Notes: generated from the sequence alone by a model not told the origin. A stretch of 64,000 bases of DNA from Terrabacter aerolatus (GCF_007991735.1 NZ_BJYX01000002.1:266789-330788), one strand, 5' to 3'; positions 51,766-62,079 are shown, counted from the first letter of the stretch. A program made the numbers and translations.

Positions 51766-52356
51766 ATGCGACGCATCGTCCTCTGGGCCATGAGCACCCT
51801 GACCGTGCTCGTGCTCCTCTTCAGCTACAGCACCTCCCGCAGCTCGACCACCCTCGTGGCCGCCGAGACCCGCACCGTCACGACGACGAGCAAGTCGTCC
51901 GGGAGCAACGGCTCCGGCTCGGGGTCCTCGTCCGCGTCCGCCACCGACTCGTCCGGCCAGCAGCCCACCGACACCTCGACGGGGACCGGCACCGCGTCGA
52001 GCTCGTCGAGCGGTGCCTCCTCCAAGAAGTCGACGTCGACGACCTCGTCGACCCCGAAGCCGACGGCCACGACGTCGGCGCCCAAGACGTACGCCGGCGA
52101 CGCGATCATGACGCGCTACGGCAACGTCCAGGTCCAGATCACCGTCCAGAACGGCAAGATCACCTCGGCAGACGTGCTGCAGGTCCCGATGAACGACCGC
52201 CACGACCAGATGATCAACTCCTCGGCCGTGCCGGTCTACAACCAGGAGGCCGTGAGCGCGCAGTCGGCCCAGATCGACGTCGTCTCCGGCGCGACCTTCA
52301 CGTGGGACGGCTACACCCAGTCCCTCCAGTCCGCCATCGACCAGGCCCACCTGTGA
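51766..52356 (+). CDS. FMN-binding domain protein with flavinylation motif
   Basis: A 196-residue extracytoplasmic electron carrier. An N-terminal signal anchor (VLWAMSTLTVLVLLFSYS) is followed by a Ser/Thr/Gly-rich disordered spacer of about 80 residues and one FMN-binding domain. DVVSGATFTWDGY carries the Dxx(S/T)GA(T) site, so Thr177 should receive FMN from ApbE. GNVQVQITVQNGKITSADVL is the domain's first hairpin. The spacer probably spans the cell wall. It sits between its likely electron donor and its likely modifier. Confidence 0.9.
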   Translation: MRRIVLWAMSTLTVLVLLFSYSTSRSSTTLVAAETRTVTTTSKSSGSNGSGSGSSSASATDSSGQQPTDTSTGTGTASSSSSGASSKKSTSTTSSTPKPTATTSAPKTYAGDAIMTRYGNVQVQITVQNGKITSADVLQVPMNDRHDQMINSSAVPVYNQEAVSAQSAQIDVVSGATFTWDGYTQSLQSAIDQAHL

Positions 52357-52390
52357 GGCAGTCTTGGACCAGGCGACGAAGGAGCCACCC

Positions 52391-53275
52391 ATGAGCAGAC
52401 CATCGACCCCCATCCAGCCCGGCGGGCCCGGACCACAGGGCCGGTCCGACAAGCCCGTCAAGCCCGTCCTCCCAGCCCTGTCTGCCCTGTCGACCCTGTC
52501 CCGTCCTCCGGCTGCGGAGGTGCCCGCCGCTCCGGCTCGGCGCGCCTGGGTGCAGCAGATCATGGGGATGCCGATCTCGATCCACCTGCGCGGCGAGGAC
52601 GTCGACCGCCCGGAGGCGCAGGCCGCCGTGGCCGAGTCCTTCCGGATCCTGCGCGAGATGGACTCGATCTTCTCGACCTACCGCGACGACTCCGATCTCA
52701 TGCGGCTGCGCCGCGAGGAGGTCCAGGTGTCGCAGTGCAGCCCACTCGTCGAGGAGGCGCTGCGCATCGGGCAGGAGGCCGAGGTCGCCACCGAGGGGGC
52801 GTTCACGACGTTGCTGCCCACGGGCGACGGTGACCTGGCGTTCGACCCGACCGGCCTCGTCAAGGGGTGGGCGGTCGACCGGGCCTCCGTCCCGTTGCTG
52901 ACGCTCGAGGGAGTCTCGTTCTGCATCAACGCCGGCGGCGACATCCTCATCGGCGCGCACCCGGACATGCCGACCACGGGCGCCGGGGCCGTCATGTGGC
53001 GTGTCGGGGTCGAGGACCCGCTCGACCAGCAACGGATCGCCAGCACCCTCACCCTGGCGCGGGGCGCTGTGGCGACCTCCGGCACGGCCGCGCGAGGCGC
53101 CCACCTCTACGACCCTGCGGCGCGTGAGCTCGTCGGCCGGCCCGGTTCGGTCACCGTGACCGGTCCCACCCTGCTGTGGGCCGACATCTGGGCCACGGCC
53201 CTCTTCGTCGGTTCGCAGCGCACGAGCGAGGCCTTCGCCACCCGGGCGACCGACTACCTGTCGACGGCGCTCTGA
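52391..53275 (+). CDS. apbE: FAD:protein FMN transferase
   Basis: Transfers FMN from FAD onto Thr/Ser of target proteins, here presumably the preceding FMN-binding protein. The 294-residue protein has MGMPISI, SIFSTYRDDSDLMRLR, DPTGLVKGWAVDRA, INAGGDI, GAVATSGTAARG and the C-terminal LLWADIWATALFVG. The N-terminal 60 residues are Pro-rich with no clear lipobox, so export or cytosolic location is unclear. AAGGAG precedes the ATG at good spacing. Confidence 0.9.
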   Translation: MSRPSTPIQPGGPGPQGRSDKPVKPVLPALSALSTLSRPPAAEVPAAPARRAWVQQIMGMPISIHLRGEDVDRPEAQAAVAESFRILREMDSIFSTYRDDSDLMRLRREEVQVSQCSPLVEEALRIGQEAEVATEGAFTTLLPTGDGDLAFDPTGLVKGWAVDRASVPLLTLEGVSFCINAGGDILIGAHPDMPTTGAGAVMWRVGVEDPLDQQRIASTLTLARGAVATSGTAARGAHLYDPAARELVGRPGSVTVTGPTLLWADIWATALFVGSQRTSEAFATRATDYLSTAL

Positions 53276-53524
53276 CCCCGTCTGCGCCGACACCAGCGGG
53301 CCGCGCCCGGGGGCAGGGAGGCGCGGGGCGCCGGGACGAAAGCCGCACTCCGCCAGCAACCGGGACGTGCTTGCGACTTTCTTGCGCAAACCATGCGCGG
53401 CACGCGGTTCGGGCCTTGCAGTTGGCCCGGCAGAGTCGTCCTCACCAGCAGGAACGGTCGGGGGACCGCCGGCTGGCACAGAGACCTTCGGGCGAGAGCC
53501 CGCCGATCCGGGGAGAGGAGCGCC
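53276..53524. other. Gap of unknown, possibly structured RNA sequence
   Basis: This 249-base gap holds no recognisable gene. It contains several short stems, for example GGCGC-GGG-GCGCC followed by GGGACGAAAGCC at about 53312-53345, and GGTC-GGG-GGACC-like pairs nearer 53460. The first part faintly recalls a c-di-GMP-I riboswitch core but key parts are missing. It could be the leader of the small ORF that follows. Confidence 0.35.
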
Positions 53525-53749
53525 ATGACCGCCAGCGCCGTCACTGACCCTGCAGCGACGGAGCGCGGACACGGCGCCCGCCCCGGACGGCGGGCCCACT
53601 CGAGGACTCCGTTGGGGGGATGGATCCGGATCGGGGTGGGCCGGCCGGTGGGAGGCCGGCCCGCTCCGAACCAGCCGTCAGCAGGTGCCGCGCGCGGCCG
53701 TGCGTCCGCCGTGGCGCCCTGCGTCACCGGCGCCGAACGTGGCCGCTGA
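53525..53749 (+). CDS. Possible small basic protein ORF
   Basis: A 74-residue frame beginning MTASAVTDPAATERGHG with a very good ribosome site (GGAGAGGAG) 6 bases upstream. It is rich in Gly, Arg, Ala and Pro with no known domain. It contains a 9-bp hairpin (53638-53662) and overlaps the start of the HPt-like frame by about 11 bases, so it could be a leader peptide coupling translation, or the true N-terminus joined by a frameshift. Confidence 0.35.
   Translation: MTASAVTDPAATERGHGARPGRRAHSRTPLGGWIRIGVGRPVGGRPAPNQPSAGAARGRASAVAPCVTGAERGR
53638..53662 (+). terminator. Hairpin resembling the sugar-operon hairpin
   Basis: GGGCCGGCC-GGTGGGA-GGCCGGCCC, perfect 9 bp, preceded by GGGGT as at 37822-37848. 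It is inside the possible small ORF and upstream of the HPt-like gene. Confidence 0.5.
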
Positions 53750-54212
53750 GCAGCTGTCGGGCCCGGTCTGTCACGGGCTCACGGCCGAGGAGCTCGATCC
53801 CGGCGCCCTGACGCGCCTCGCGTCCGAGCTGGAGAGCGACGAGCTCGCCCGGTCCATCGCGCACACCTACCTGCGGATGCTCGACGCTCGGCTCACCCGC
53901 GCCGCCTCCGCGCTCGAGCGTCGCGACGAGGTCGCGGCCATGGACGTGCTGCTCAGCCTGCGCGTCTCGTCCGCCACCGTCGGACTCGTGCGACTGGAGT
54001 CCGCCGTGCGCTGCGTCATCGACGCCGTGCGCCGTGGCGAGCACGAGCTGGCCAGGCAGCGGGGGGCGTCGATGCGCGGTCTGGCGGACGGCGCCCGACT
54101 GGCCCTCTGCTCGCACCTCGAGACGCAGCTCGAGGTGCGGCGTGACGCGCACCTCGAGCACCCGCACGTGGTGGTCCCGCACCTACGGCCCGTCGTCGAC
54201 CGCCCACTCTGA
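53739..54212 (+). CDS. HPt-like protein lacking the phosphoacceptor His
   Basis: A helical protein of 157 residues from GTG at 53739 (175 from GTG at 53685; neither has a good ribosome site). The central part has the helix-bundle pattern of histidine phosphotransfer domains: YLRMLDARLTRAASALERRD, then LLSLRVSSATVGLVRLESAV. In HPt domains the last segment reads HxLKGSSAxxG; here His is Leu and LKG is LRV, so it should not carry phosphate. It may bind the adjacent convergent response regulator as a non-phosphorylated partner. That role is inference. Confidence 0.55.
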   Translation: MAAEQLSGPVCHGLTAEELDPGALTRLASELESDELARSIAHTYLRMLDARLTRAASALERRDEVAAMDVLLSLRVSSATVGLVRLESAVRCVIDAVRRGEHELARQRGASMRGLADGARLALCSHLETQLEVRRDAHLEHPHVVVPHLRPVVDRPL

Positions 54213-54240
54213 GGAGCGCGTGCCGCCGGGGGCCACGGCG

Positions 54241-55038
54241 TCAGAAGGCGTCGGGCTCCTCCATGCGGTAGCCGACGCCACGCACGGTCCGGATCGGGGC
54301 ACGCAGGCCGTCGGGACCGAGCCGGCTCAGCTTGCGGCGCAGGTTGCCGACGTGCACCTCCACGAGGTGCTCCTCGGACCAGCCCGGTCCCCAGAGGCTG
54401 TCGAGCAGCACGGCGCGGGACCACACCCGACGTGGTGCGCTGAGCAGGGTGCTGAGCAGGTCGAACTCGGTGCGCGTCAGGTCGACCTCCTGGTCGTCGA
54501 CCGTGACGACTCGACCCTCGGGGTCGACCGCGATGCGGCCGTGTCTGACGAGGGAGTGGTCGGTCTCCGGAGGAGTGGCCTCCGCGGTGGCGACCGAGAC
54601 CGGTGCTGCTGCCCCGTCGGGCGTCGCCGCGGCGGCGGACTCCGCGACCGTGGCCGAGCCCACGGTGCGCGGCCGGCGGAACATCGCGTTGACGCGGGCC
54701 TGCAGCTCGCGGGGGCTGAAGGGCTTCGTGAGGTAGTCGTCGGCGCCGATCTCGAGCCCCATGAGGCGGTCGATCTCGTCGGTGCGCGCGCTGATCATGA
54801 CGACGTAGGCCTGGCTCACGTCTCGCACCCGACGGCACACCTCGATGCCGTCGAGGTCGGGCAGCCCGAGGTCGAGCGTGACGAGGTCCGGGTCGGTGGC
54901 GACGACGAGCTCGATGCCCGCCTGACCGGACGACGCGGTCGACACGTCGAAGCCCTGCATCGTGAGGCTGTGCGTGATGAGCTCGCGGATGTCGTCGTCG
55001 TCCTCGACGACGACTGCGGTGCGTTCGGAGCCCATCAT
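54241..55038 (-). CDS. OmpR-family response regulator, orphan
   Basis: A 265-residue regulator: receiver domain (acidic pocket VVVEDDDDI, phosphoacceptor Asp56 in LVTLDLGLPDLDG, Thr/Ser in VVMISARTDE, Lys in YLTKPFSP), an unusually long Ala/Thr-rich linker of about 45 residues, and a winged helix (VDLTRTEFDLLSTLLSAPRR, then VHVGNLRRKLSRLG and GVGYRME). No histidine kinase gene is nearby. The HPt-like gene converges on it, 28 bases away. Confidence 0.92.
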   Translation of the reverse strand: MMGSERTAVVVEDDDDIRELITHSLTMQGFDVSTASSGQAGIELVVATDPDLVTLDLGLPDLDGIEVCRRVRDVSQAYVVMISARTDEIDRLMGLEIGADDYLTKPFSPRELQARVNAMFRRPRTVGSATVAESAAAATPDGAAAPVSVATAEATPPETDHSLVRHGRIAVDPEGRVVTVDDQEVDLTRTEFDLLSTLLSAPRRVWSRAVLLDSLWGPGWSEEHLVEVHVGNLRRKLSRLGPDGLRAPIRTVRGVGYRMEEPDAF

Positions 55039-55044
55039 GCGGTG

Positions 55045-55050
55045 ATTCTT
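55045..55050 (-). promoter_or_regulatory. -10 hexamer, leaderless start of response regulator
   Basis: On the minus strand AAGAAT, 6 bases, ATG at 55038. Confidence 0.55.
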
Positions 55051-55119
55051 GCAGAATGCGAGGGTTTGGCCCGACAGATCCGCAGGATGGGCGGTTCGCG
55101 CCTCCGCCGATCGTCCACC

Positions 55120-57093
<1,974 letters not shown>

Positions 57094-57100
57094 GACACCC

Positions 57101-57106
57101 ACTCTC
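57101..57106 (-). promoter_or_regulatory. -10-like hexamer, leaderless start of YyaL gene
   Basis: On the minus strand GAGAGT, 7 bases, ATG at 57093. Confidence 0.4.
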
Positions 57107-57172
57107 GCGCACGCCCGTCGCGCTCCGTGGACTGGTGCGTCACAGTGCGCGCTCACTGATACCCCCCGGGGT

Positions 57173-57178
57173 TACCGT
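57173..57178 (+). promoter_or_regulatory. -10 hexamer, leaderless start of cupredoxin gene
   Basis: TACCGT, 6 bases, ATG at 57185. Confidence 0.55.
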
Positions 57179-57184
57179 CGAGGT

Positions 57185-57817
57185 ATGGAAACGGGCGTTG
57201 ACATCCCTGCTTCGCTGCTGCGCTGGGTCGCTGTCCTCGCGGTGGGGGGCGTGCTGGCCGGCTGCTCGACGACCGACGTCACGACCGGTCCCGCGGGCGG
57301 CATGGGCCCGATGGGTGGCGGCACCGCCGTGCTGCGGTCCGCGCCGGTGCCGGGCATCCGCATGGCGGCTCCGCTGACGTGCGCCGCACCCGTCGACCTG
57401 CCAGGCGAACGCGTCACGGTGACGCTGACCGACATGGGCATGTCACGCATGATGGGCGGCACCGCACCCAGGGGCGCCCGGATGTTCCTCACCGCACAGC
57501 CGGCGACGGTCCACGGCAGCCGGGTCAGCGTCGTCGTCGACAATGCGGGCTGGCGCACCCACGAGGTCGTCGTCCTCCCCATGGCCGCCGGCACCGTCGT
57601 CGGGCAGCGGGCCGTCGGGCCGGACGGGAAGGTGGACGAGAAGGGGAGCCTCGGGGAGGCCTCCCGCTCGTGCGCCGCCGGCCCCGGTGACGGCATCGCC
57701 TCCGGGTCAGTGGGCTGGGTGACCCTGACGCTGGCCCCGGGTCGCTACGAGCTCGTCTGCAACCTGCAGAACCACTACGCCGACGGGATGCGTCAGGAGC
57801 TCGTCGTCACCGGCTGA
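57185..57817 (+). CDS. Cupredoxin (sulfocyanin-like) lipoprotein
   Basis: A 210-residue exported copper protein. The signal LLRWVAVLAVGGVLAGC ends in a lipobox. The blue-copper ligands are visible: His in GWRTHEVVVLP, then Cys-x4-His-x4-Met in ELVCNLQNHYADGM. Met/Gly-rich stretches (GGMGPMGGG and DMGMSRMMGG) could bind extra copper. It is likely a periplasmic-side electron carrier or copper-handling protein; no oxidase genes are adjacent. Its 3' end overlaps the convergent MATE gene by 25 bases. Confidence 0.83.
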   Translation: METGVDIPASLLRWVAVLAVGGVLAGCSTTDVTTGPAGGMGPMGGGTAVLRSAPVPGIRMAAPLTCAAPVDLPGERVTVTLTDMGMSRMMGGTAPRGARMFLTAQPATVHGSRVSVVVDNAGWRTHEVVVLPMAAGTVVGQRAVGPDGKVDEKGSLGEASRSCAAGPGDGIASGSVGWVTLTLAPGRYELVCNLQNHYADGMRQELVVTG

Positions 57818-59223
57818 GTCGGTTGGACGGCTGACGGAGCCGCCTTCGCCACGAGCACGTCCCAGCGCACCCGCTTGGCCCGCCAGGTGAAGATCGCCAG
57901 CTTCGCCAGCTCCTCGAGGATGCGCGCGACGAAGATGCCGACGTAGCCGAGCGGCGTGTGCAGCCCGAGCAGCACCGCGAGCGGGAGCCCGATGGCGAAG
58001 GCGCCCACGACGTCGCCCATGATGACCCCGCGGACGTCGTTGGCGCTGGGCAGGACGCCGGCGCCGACGATCATGTTGCGCACCTTGACCACCTGGAAGG
58101 CGGCATTGATGAGGATGCCCACCCCTGCCATGGTGCGCACGTCGCGCCCGGCCTCGCCGAACAGGGCGTCGAGCAGCAGGACCGAGCCGGCGAAGAGCAC
58201 ACCGAAGGCGGCAGCCGTCCCGATGCCGGCGCGGGTGAGCCGCCGCACCCAGGCCATCGCGTCGTCGACGTCGCCCCGGCCGACCGATCGCCCGACGAGG
58301 GTCGTCGTCGCGCTCATGAGCCCGATGCTGCCGACGATGAAGACGCCCTCGAGCGTCGTGACGATCTGGGCGGCCGCGAGCGCCTCGTCGCCGAGCTTCT
58401 GGAAGACGACGTTGTAGAGGAAGGTCCCCACCGTCCAGAAGAGCTCGGTGACGCCGAGCGGCAGCGCGAGCACGAAGAGCGGCACGATGACGGCGCGCCA
58501 CTGGCGCAGGCTGTCGGGCAGGCTCCAGCCGACGACACCACGCCGGCCGTAGGCCATCCACAGCAGGATGAGCGCCTTGGCGACCGCCGTGACGAGGGTG
58601 GCCCACCCGGCGCCGGCGACCCCGAGCGACGGGAGTGGGCCGAGCCCGACGACGAGGGAGTAGGCGATCACCGAGTTTGCGACGACGGTGACCATCGTCG
58701 CGATCATCGGGCTCGTCGGCCGTCCGGCCGAGCGGAGCACGCCGGAGAGGATCGCGCTGAGCATGACGGGCAGGGTCGCGAGCACGGTGAGGCGGAAGTA
58801 GTCGGTGCCCGCGGCCGCCACCGACGGCGAGGCCCCGACGAGCGACATGAGGTGGTCGGCGAAGAACCAGGGCACGAGCGAGACGACGACGCCGAGCCCG
58901 ACCGCCACGAGCAGCGCTGCCGTGACGGTGTGGTCGAGGTCGCCGCGCCGGCCGGCGCCGTGCGCCCGGGCCACGAGGATGCTCACCGAGGTCCCGAGGC
59001 AGCCGAGCGTCACCGCGAGGATGAAGGTGAGGCTGTTGGAGAAGCCCACGGCCGCGATGGCGGTCGCCCCCAGGCTGCCGACGACGATCTGGTTGACGAA
59101 GTTGAGCACCAGCATGAGGACGAACTCCATGCTCACCGGCACGGCGATGCGCGCGATCTCACGGGCCGGCGTCGGCGGTGCCGATCGACGGTCGCGGGAG
59201 ACGGGCATGGCAGGGCGAGGCAT
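57793..59223 (-). CDS. MATE-family multidrug/organic cation exporter
   Basis: A 476-residue membrane protein with about 12 hydrophobic helices in two similar halves: IARIAVPVSMEFVLMLVLNF, VSILVARAHGAGRRGDLDHT, and the second copy LALPLGVTELFWTVGTFLYN, TLVGRSVGRGDVDDAM. This is the MATE/DinF layout, expelling cationic compounds in exchange for Na+ or H+. The ATG at 59223 has GAAAGG 7 bases upstream, unlike the many leaderless genes. A -10-like TAGCCT lies further upstream at about 59262. Confidence 0.87.
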   Translation of the reverse strand: MPRPAMPVSRDRRSAPPTPAREIARIAVPVSMEFVLMLVLNFVNQIVVGSLGATAIAAVGFSNSLTFILAVTLGCLGTSVSILVARAHGAGRRGDLDHTVTAALLVAVGLGVVVSLVPWFFADHLMSLVGASPSVAAAGTDYFRLTVLATLPVMLSAILSGVLRSAGRPTSPMIATMVTVVANSVIAYSLVVGLGPLPSLGVAGAGWATLVTAVAKALILLWMAYGRRGVVGWSLPDSLRQWRAVIVPLFVLALPLGVTELFWTVGTFLYNVVFQKLGDEALAAAQIVTTLEGVFIVGSIGLMSATTTLVGRSVGRGDVDDAMAWVRRLTRAGIGTAAAFGVLFAGSVLLLDALFGEAGRDVRTMAGVGILINAAFQVVKVRNMIVGAGVLPSANDVRGVIMGDVVGAFAIGLPLAVLLGLHTPLGYVGIFVARILEELAKLAIFTWRAKRVRWDVLVAKAAPSAVQPTQPVTTSS

Positions 59224-59337
59224 GCGAGTGCCTTTCGACAACGAGGTGGGGGAGCGCGTCAAGGCTACGGCGTGTCGGGCCGTGAGTCGAAACGATTTGA
59301 CCGGCGCGCCCGCGTCGTGTCGTCGCGGCTGCGGAGG

Positions 59338-60306
59338 TCAGTCGTTCATCGCCTTGATGATCGTCACGGCCAGGCTGATGCGGTCGTGCGCCCAGGCGTC
59401 GTCGGCCGGGCTGTCCGAGAGCTGCTCCGCGGCGTCGAGGGCGTTGTCGGCCTCGCGCACGATCGTCCACGCCCGCGCCCGACCCTCGTCGAGCCCGGCG
59501 CGCTCGCAGATGATCTCGAGGCGACGTCGCAGCGACCAGCGCACATCGGACCCCGTGCCCAGCTCGTCGGCGCGGTTCCAGAGTGCGGGGGCCACCTCGA
59601 AGGCAGGGTCGCCGGCCATCGGCTTGGGATCGATGGCGAGCCAGGGTGACCGGTAGGCGGCGAGCACGTTGGTGTAGTGCAGGTCGGTGTGGAGCAGACG
59701 GTCCTCCGTCGCCGTGCGGTCGGTCAGCTCCCGGGCGAGCGCGGCCGCCTGGTCGAGGTAGCGCCGGGGGAGCACCGCGGGCGCCGCCCGCAGCTCGTCG
59801 GCCTGCCTGAGGGCGTATGCCGTGAGGCTGGGCACGCGTGGGTGCGGCGGGCGCCGCAGCACCGAGAGGAGGTCGCCGATGACGCCACAGGCGTCGTCGA
59901 TGTCGACCCGGCTCAGGTCGCGGGTGTGCAGGCGCTCGAGGAGCATGGCGAAGCGGGAGGGGTCGGCGCGGACGAGGCGCACGGCGCCGTGCCCGTTCCA
60001 CGTCTGCAGGGCCAGGTGCTCGGTGGCGGCCTCCGGGTGGGGCCAGGTGATCTTGAGGACGCCCTCGCCGCTGACCCCCACGACGTCGCGCCCGGCCCCG
60101 AGCAGGCGGACGGGGATCGCCACGGCACACACGCCGCTCGAGCTGCGGCCGATCGGCTCGAGCTCCCACTCGGCGAGCAGGTCGCGGATGAGACCCGGGA
60201 GCGCGTCGATCCAGTCGTCACCCGAGGCGTGCCCGTCCGGCTCGTAGGAGCTGACCGCATGGGCGAAGTGCGCCGGGATGAGGTCGTACATCGGGTCGTA
60301 GCTCAT
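59338..60306 (-). CDS. APH(6)/hydroxyurea-type phosphotransferase
   Basis: A 322-residue protein of the aminoglycoside/hydroxyurea resistance kinase family. GEGVLKITWPHPEAATEHLA is the nucleotide-binding beta hairpin with Lys. The catalytic loop is LLHTDLHYTNVL (Asp and Asn), and the metal motif is LAIDPKPMAGDPAFEVAP. The family includes streptomycin 6-kinases and many enzymes with unknown small-molecule substrates, so a resistance phenotype should not be assumed. ATGA overlap with the DUF4439 gene makes the two co-translated. Confidence 0.82.
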   Translation of the reverse strand: MSYDPMYDLIPAHFAHAVSSYEPDGHASGDDWIDALPGLIRDLLAEWELEPIGRSSSGVCAVAIPVRLLGAGRDVVGVSGEGVLKITWPHPEAATEHLALQTWNGHGAVRLVRADPSRFAMLLERLHTRDLSRVDIDDACGVIGDLLSVLRRPPHPRVPSLTAYALRQADELRAAPAVLPRRYLDQAAALARELTDRTATEDRLLHTDLHYTNVLAAYRSPWLAIDPKPMAGDPAFEVAPALWNRADELGTGSDVRWSLRRRLEIICERAGLDEGRARAWTIVREADNALDAAEQLSDSPADDAWAHDRISLAVTIIKAMND

Positions 60307-61346
60307 GCAGTGGCTCCCGGGAAGGCGGTCGGTGGCACGTTCCAGTCGGCCGCGACGGCCTGGACGTCGGCGCTCCAACGGGCGACGTCCTCGAGGGTGG
60401 CCGGGCTGGGCCGGGGTCCGGCGATCTCGGTGCCGGCCTCGACGGCGGCCGCGAGCGTCTCGGTGGCGAGGCGGCGTGCCTCGGCGGGGGTCGTGACGGG
60501 GTGGGGCAGCGCCCAGCCGGCCGGCGTCGTCGAGGTCGAGCCTGCGACGGCGATCTCGAGCCGCGTCAGGGCGTCGAGCGTGCGCAGGGCCGTCACCTGC
60601 TGGCTGCCGGTGCTCTGCGCCGCCACGACCTGGAAGGCGTAGACGAGGGGCTGGGTGCGCTCGATGATCGCGGGCCGGACGGGACTGGGTGCGGCGACGG
60701 CGACGTCACGGCCGAGCAGGGCGGCCCCGGCCAGGCGTTGGGACCAGGCCGAGAGCAGCAGCTCACGGGTGCCCGGGGTGGCGGTGCTCGCGGCGACCCA
60801 GTCCTCCTGGCCGATCGAGTCGAGCAGAGTGGCGAGCTCCCGGCTGGTACGGGGGAGTGACGGTGCCGACGGGGCCGTGGAACGGCTCGGCGTGGGCGTC
60901 CCGGTCGCGCTCGTGGTGGCGCTCGGGTTCGACGACGAGGGGGTCGACGCGGAGGAGGCCGGCAGCGGGCCGCGGGCCAGGGCCGCGTCGATGACCGCCG
61001 TGGGCACCCCTGCGTTCGTCAGTCGTCCGCGCAGGACGGTGAGCTGCTCACGGTTGACCGAGCGCAGCTGCCGGACGAGAGGCCCTGCGTCCGGGCCGGC
61101 GAGCGCCGCGGTCTCGGCCCTGACGACGTGGTCGAGGTCGACCACGGCCGACAGGAGAAGGGCCTCGTCGGGCGCCGGGCGTCGGGTGGGGACGGGCGGA
61201 GGCGGCGGGGGGACGTCCAGCCGCAGCCCCCGGTCGACGAGGAGTGCGAGGACGGCGGCGCCCGCCCCGAGCGCGAAGAGACGGCGAGAGGGACGGCCCA
61301 TGCCGTCCCCCACCCGTGACCCGAGCCCACGGGTGTCGCCGTCCAT
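60303..61346 (-). CDS. DUF4439 (ferritin-like) exported protein
   Basis: A 347-residue protein. The N-terminal RPSRRLFALGAGAAVLALLV is a signal anchor with paired Arg (possibly Tat). A Pro-rich spacer, a helical region (ALLLSAVVDLDHVVRAETAA), a Ser/Thr/Pro-rich insert and a C-terminal four-helix bundle of DUF4439 type follow (ALLGRDVAVAAPS, PLVYAFQVVAAQSTGSQQ, ALTRLEIAVAG). A protein of this kind beside rimP is conserved in Actinobacteria. Function unknown. Start supported by a leaderless -10. Confidence 0.78.
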   Translation of the reverse strand: MDGDTRGLGSRVGDGMGRPSRRLFALGAGAAVLALLVDRGLRLDVPPPPPPVPTRRPAPDEALLLSAVVDLDHVVRAETAALAGPDAGPLVRQLRSVNREQLTVLRGRLTNAGVPTAVIDAALARGPLPASSASTPSSSNPSATTSATGTPTPSRSTAPSAPSLPRTSRELATLLDSIGQEDWVAASTATPGTRELLLSAWSQRLAGAALLGRDVAVAAPSPVRPAIIERTQPLVYAFQVVAAQSTGSQQVTALRTLDALTRLEIAVAGSTSTTPAGWALPHPVTTPAEARRLATETLAAAVEAGTEIAGPRPSPATLEDVARWSADVQAVAADWNVPPTAFPGATA

Positions 61347-61352
61347 GCCGAG

Positions 61353-61358
61353 ATCTTC
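61353..61358 (-). promoter_or_regulatory. -10-like hexamer, leaderless start of DUF4439 gene
   Basis: On the minus strand GAAGAT, 6 bases, ATG at 61346. The opposite strand carries TAGAGT (61398-61403) as a candidate rimP promoter. Confidence 0.5.
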
Positions 61359-61479
61359 GCACGCGAGCGGCGGTCGGCGACGACACCCGGGCGCCGATAG
61401 AGTGGAGGGCACGCGGCGCTCGTCCCTGCCCACGGGACGTCTGCGCCGGACATTCGAGAAGAGCAGGAGGCGTCGACTG

Positions 61480-62079
61480 ATGAGCACGGCCCAGGAGATC
61501 AGAGCGACGCTCGAGCCGGTGCTCGAGCCCCTCGGGCTCGTCGTCGAGGACGTCACCGTGTCGCCCGCCGGCAAACGCCGTCTCGTACGCGTGCTCGTCG
61601 ACTCCGACATCAGCAGCCTCGACGTCGCCGACACGAGCAGCACCGTGACGCCGCTCTCGCTCGACGCCGTCGCCGAGGCGACGCGCGCCGTGAGCGACAT
61701 GCTCGACGACAGCGACGTCCTGGGTGAGACGGCATACGTCCTCGAGGTGTCCTCACCCGGCGTCGGTCGACCGCTCGCCTCGCGTGACCAGCTCCGCCGC
61801 CAGGTGGGCCGCCTCGTCGAGGTCGTCCACCAGGGCGGCACCGACACCGGACGACTCGTGGAGGTCGGCTCCGACACGCTCGTCCTCGAGGTCCCTGCCA
61901 CGAAGAAGACACCCTCGCGCCGCCTCGAGCTCGATCTCGACACGGTCCAGCGAGGCACCGTGCAGGTCGAGTTCACCCGGCCCGGAGCCGCAGACACCGC
62001 CGCAGACGCCGCGGCCGCTGACGACACCACCGACACCGACGACTCGGACGACACGTCCGCCCTGGAAGGGGACCACTGA
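61480..62079 (+). CDS. rimP: Ribosome maturation factor RimP
   Basis: Needed for 30S subunit assembly. The 199-residue protein has the two RimP domains: [20 protein letters not shown], then [20 protein letters not shown] and the C-terminal SH3-like barrel. An Asp/Thr/Ala-rich tail of about 25 residues is added. AGGAGG precedes the ATG. The stop shares one base with the nusA ATG, so rimP-nusA are coupled. Confidence 0.95.
   Translation: MSTAQEIRATLEPVLEPLGLVVEDVTVSPAGKRRLVRVLVDSDISSLDVADTSSTVTPLSLDAVAEATRAVSDMLDDSDVLGETAYVLEVSSPGVGRPLASRDQLRRQVGRLVEVVHQGGTDTGRLVEVGSDTLVLEVPATKKTPSRRLELDLDTVQRGTVQVEFTRPGAADTAADAAAADDTTDTDDSDDTSALEGDH

Noticed and set aside
59338..60306. Streptomycin resistance gene
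   Set aside because: Family membership alone does not show resistance; the conserved context suggests a resident metabolic kinase.
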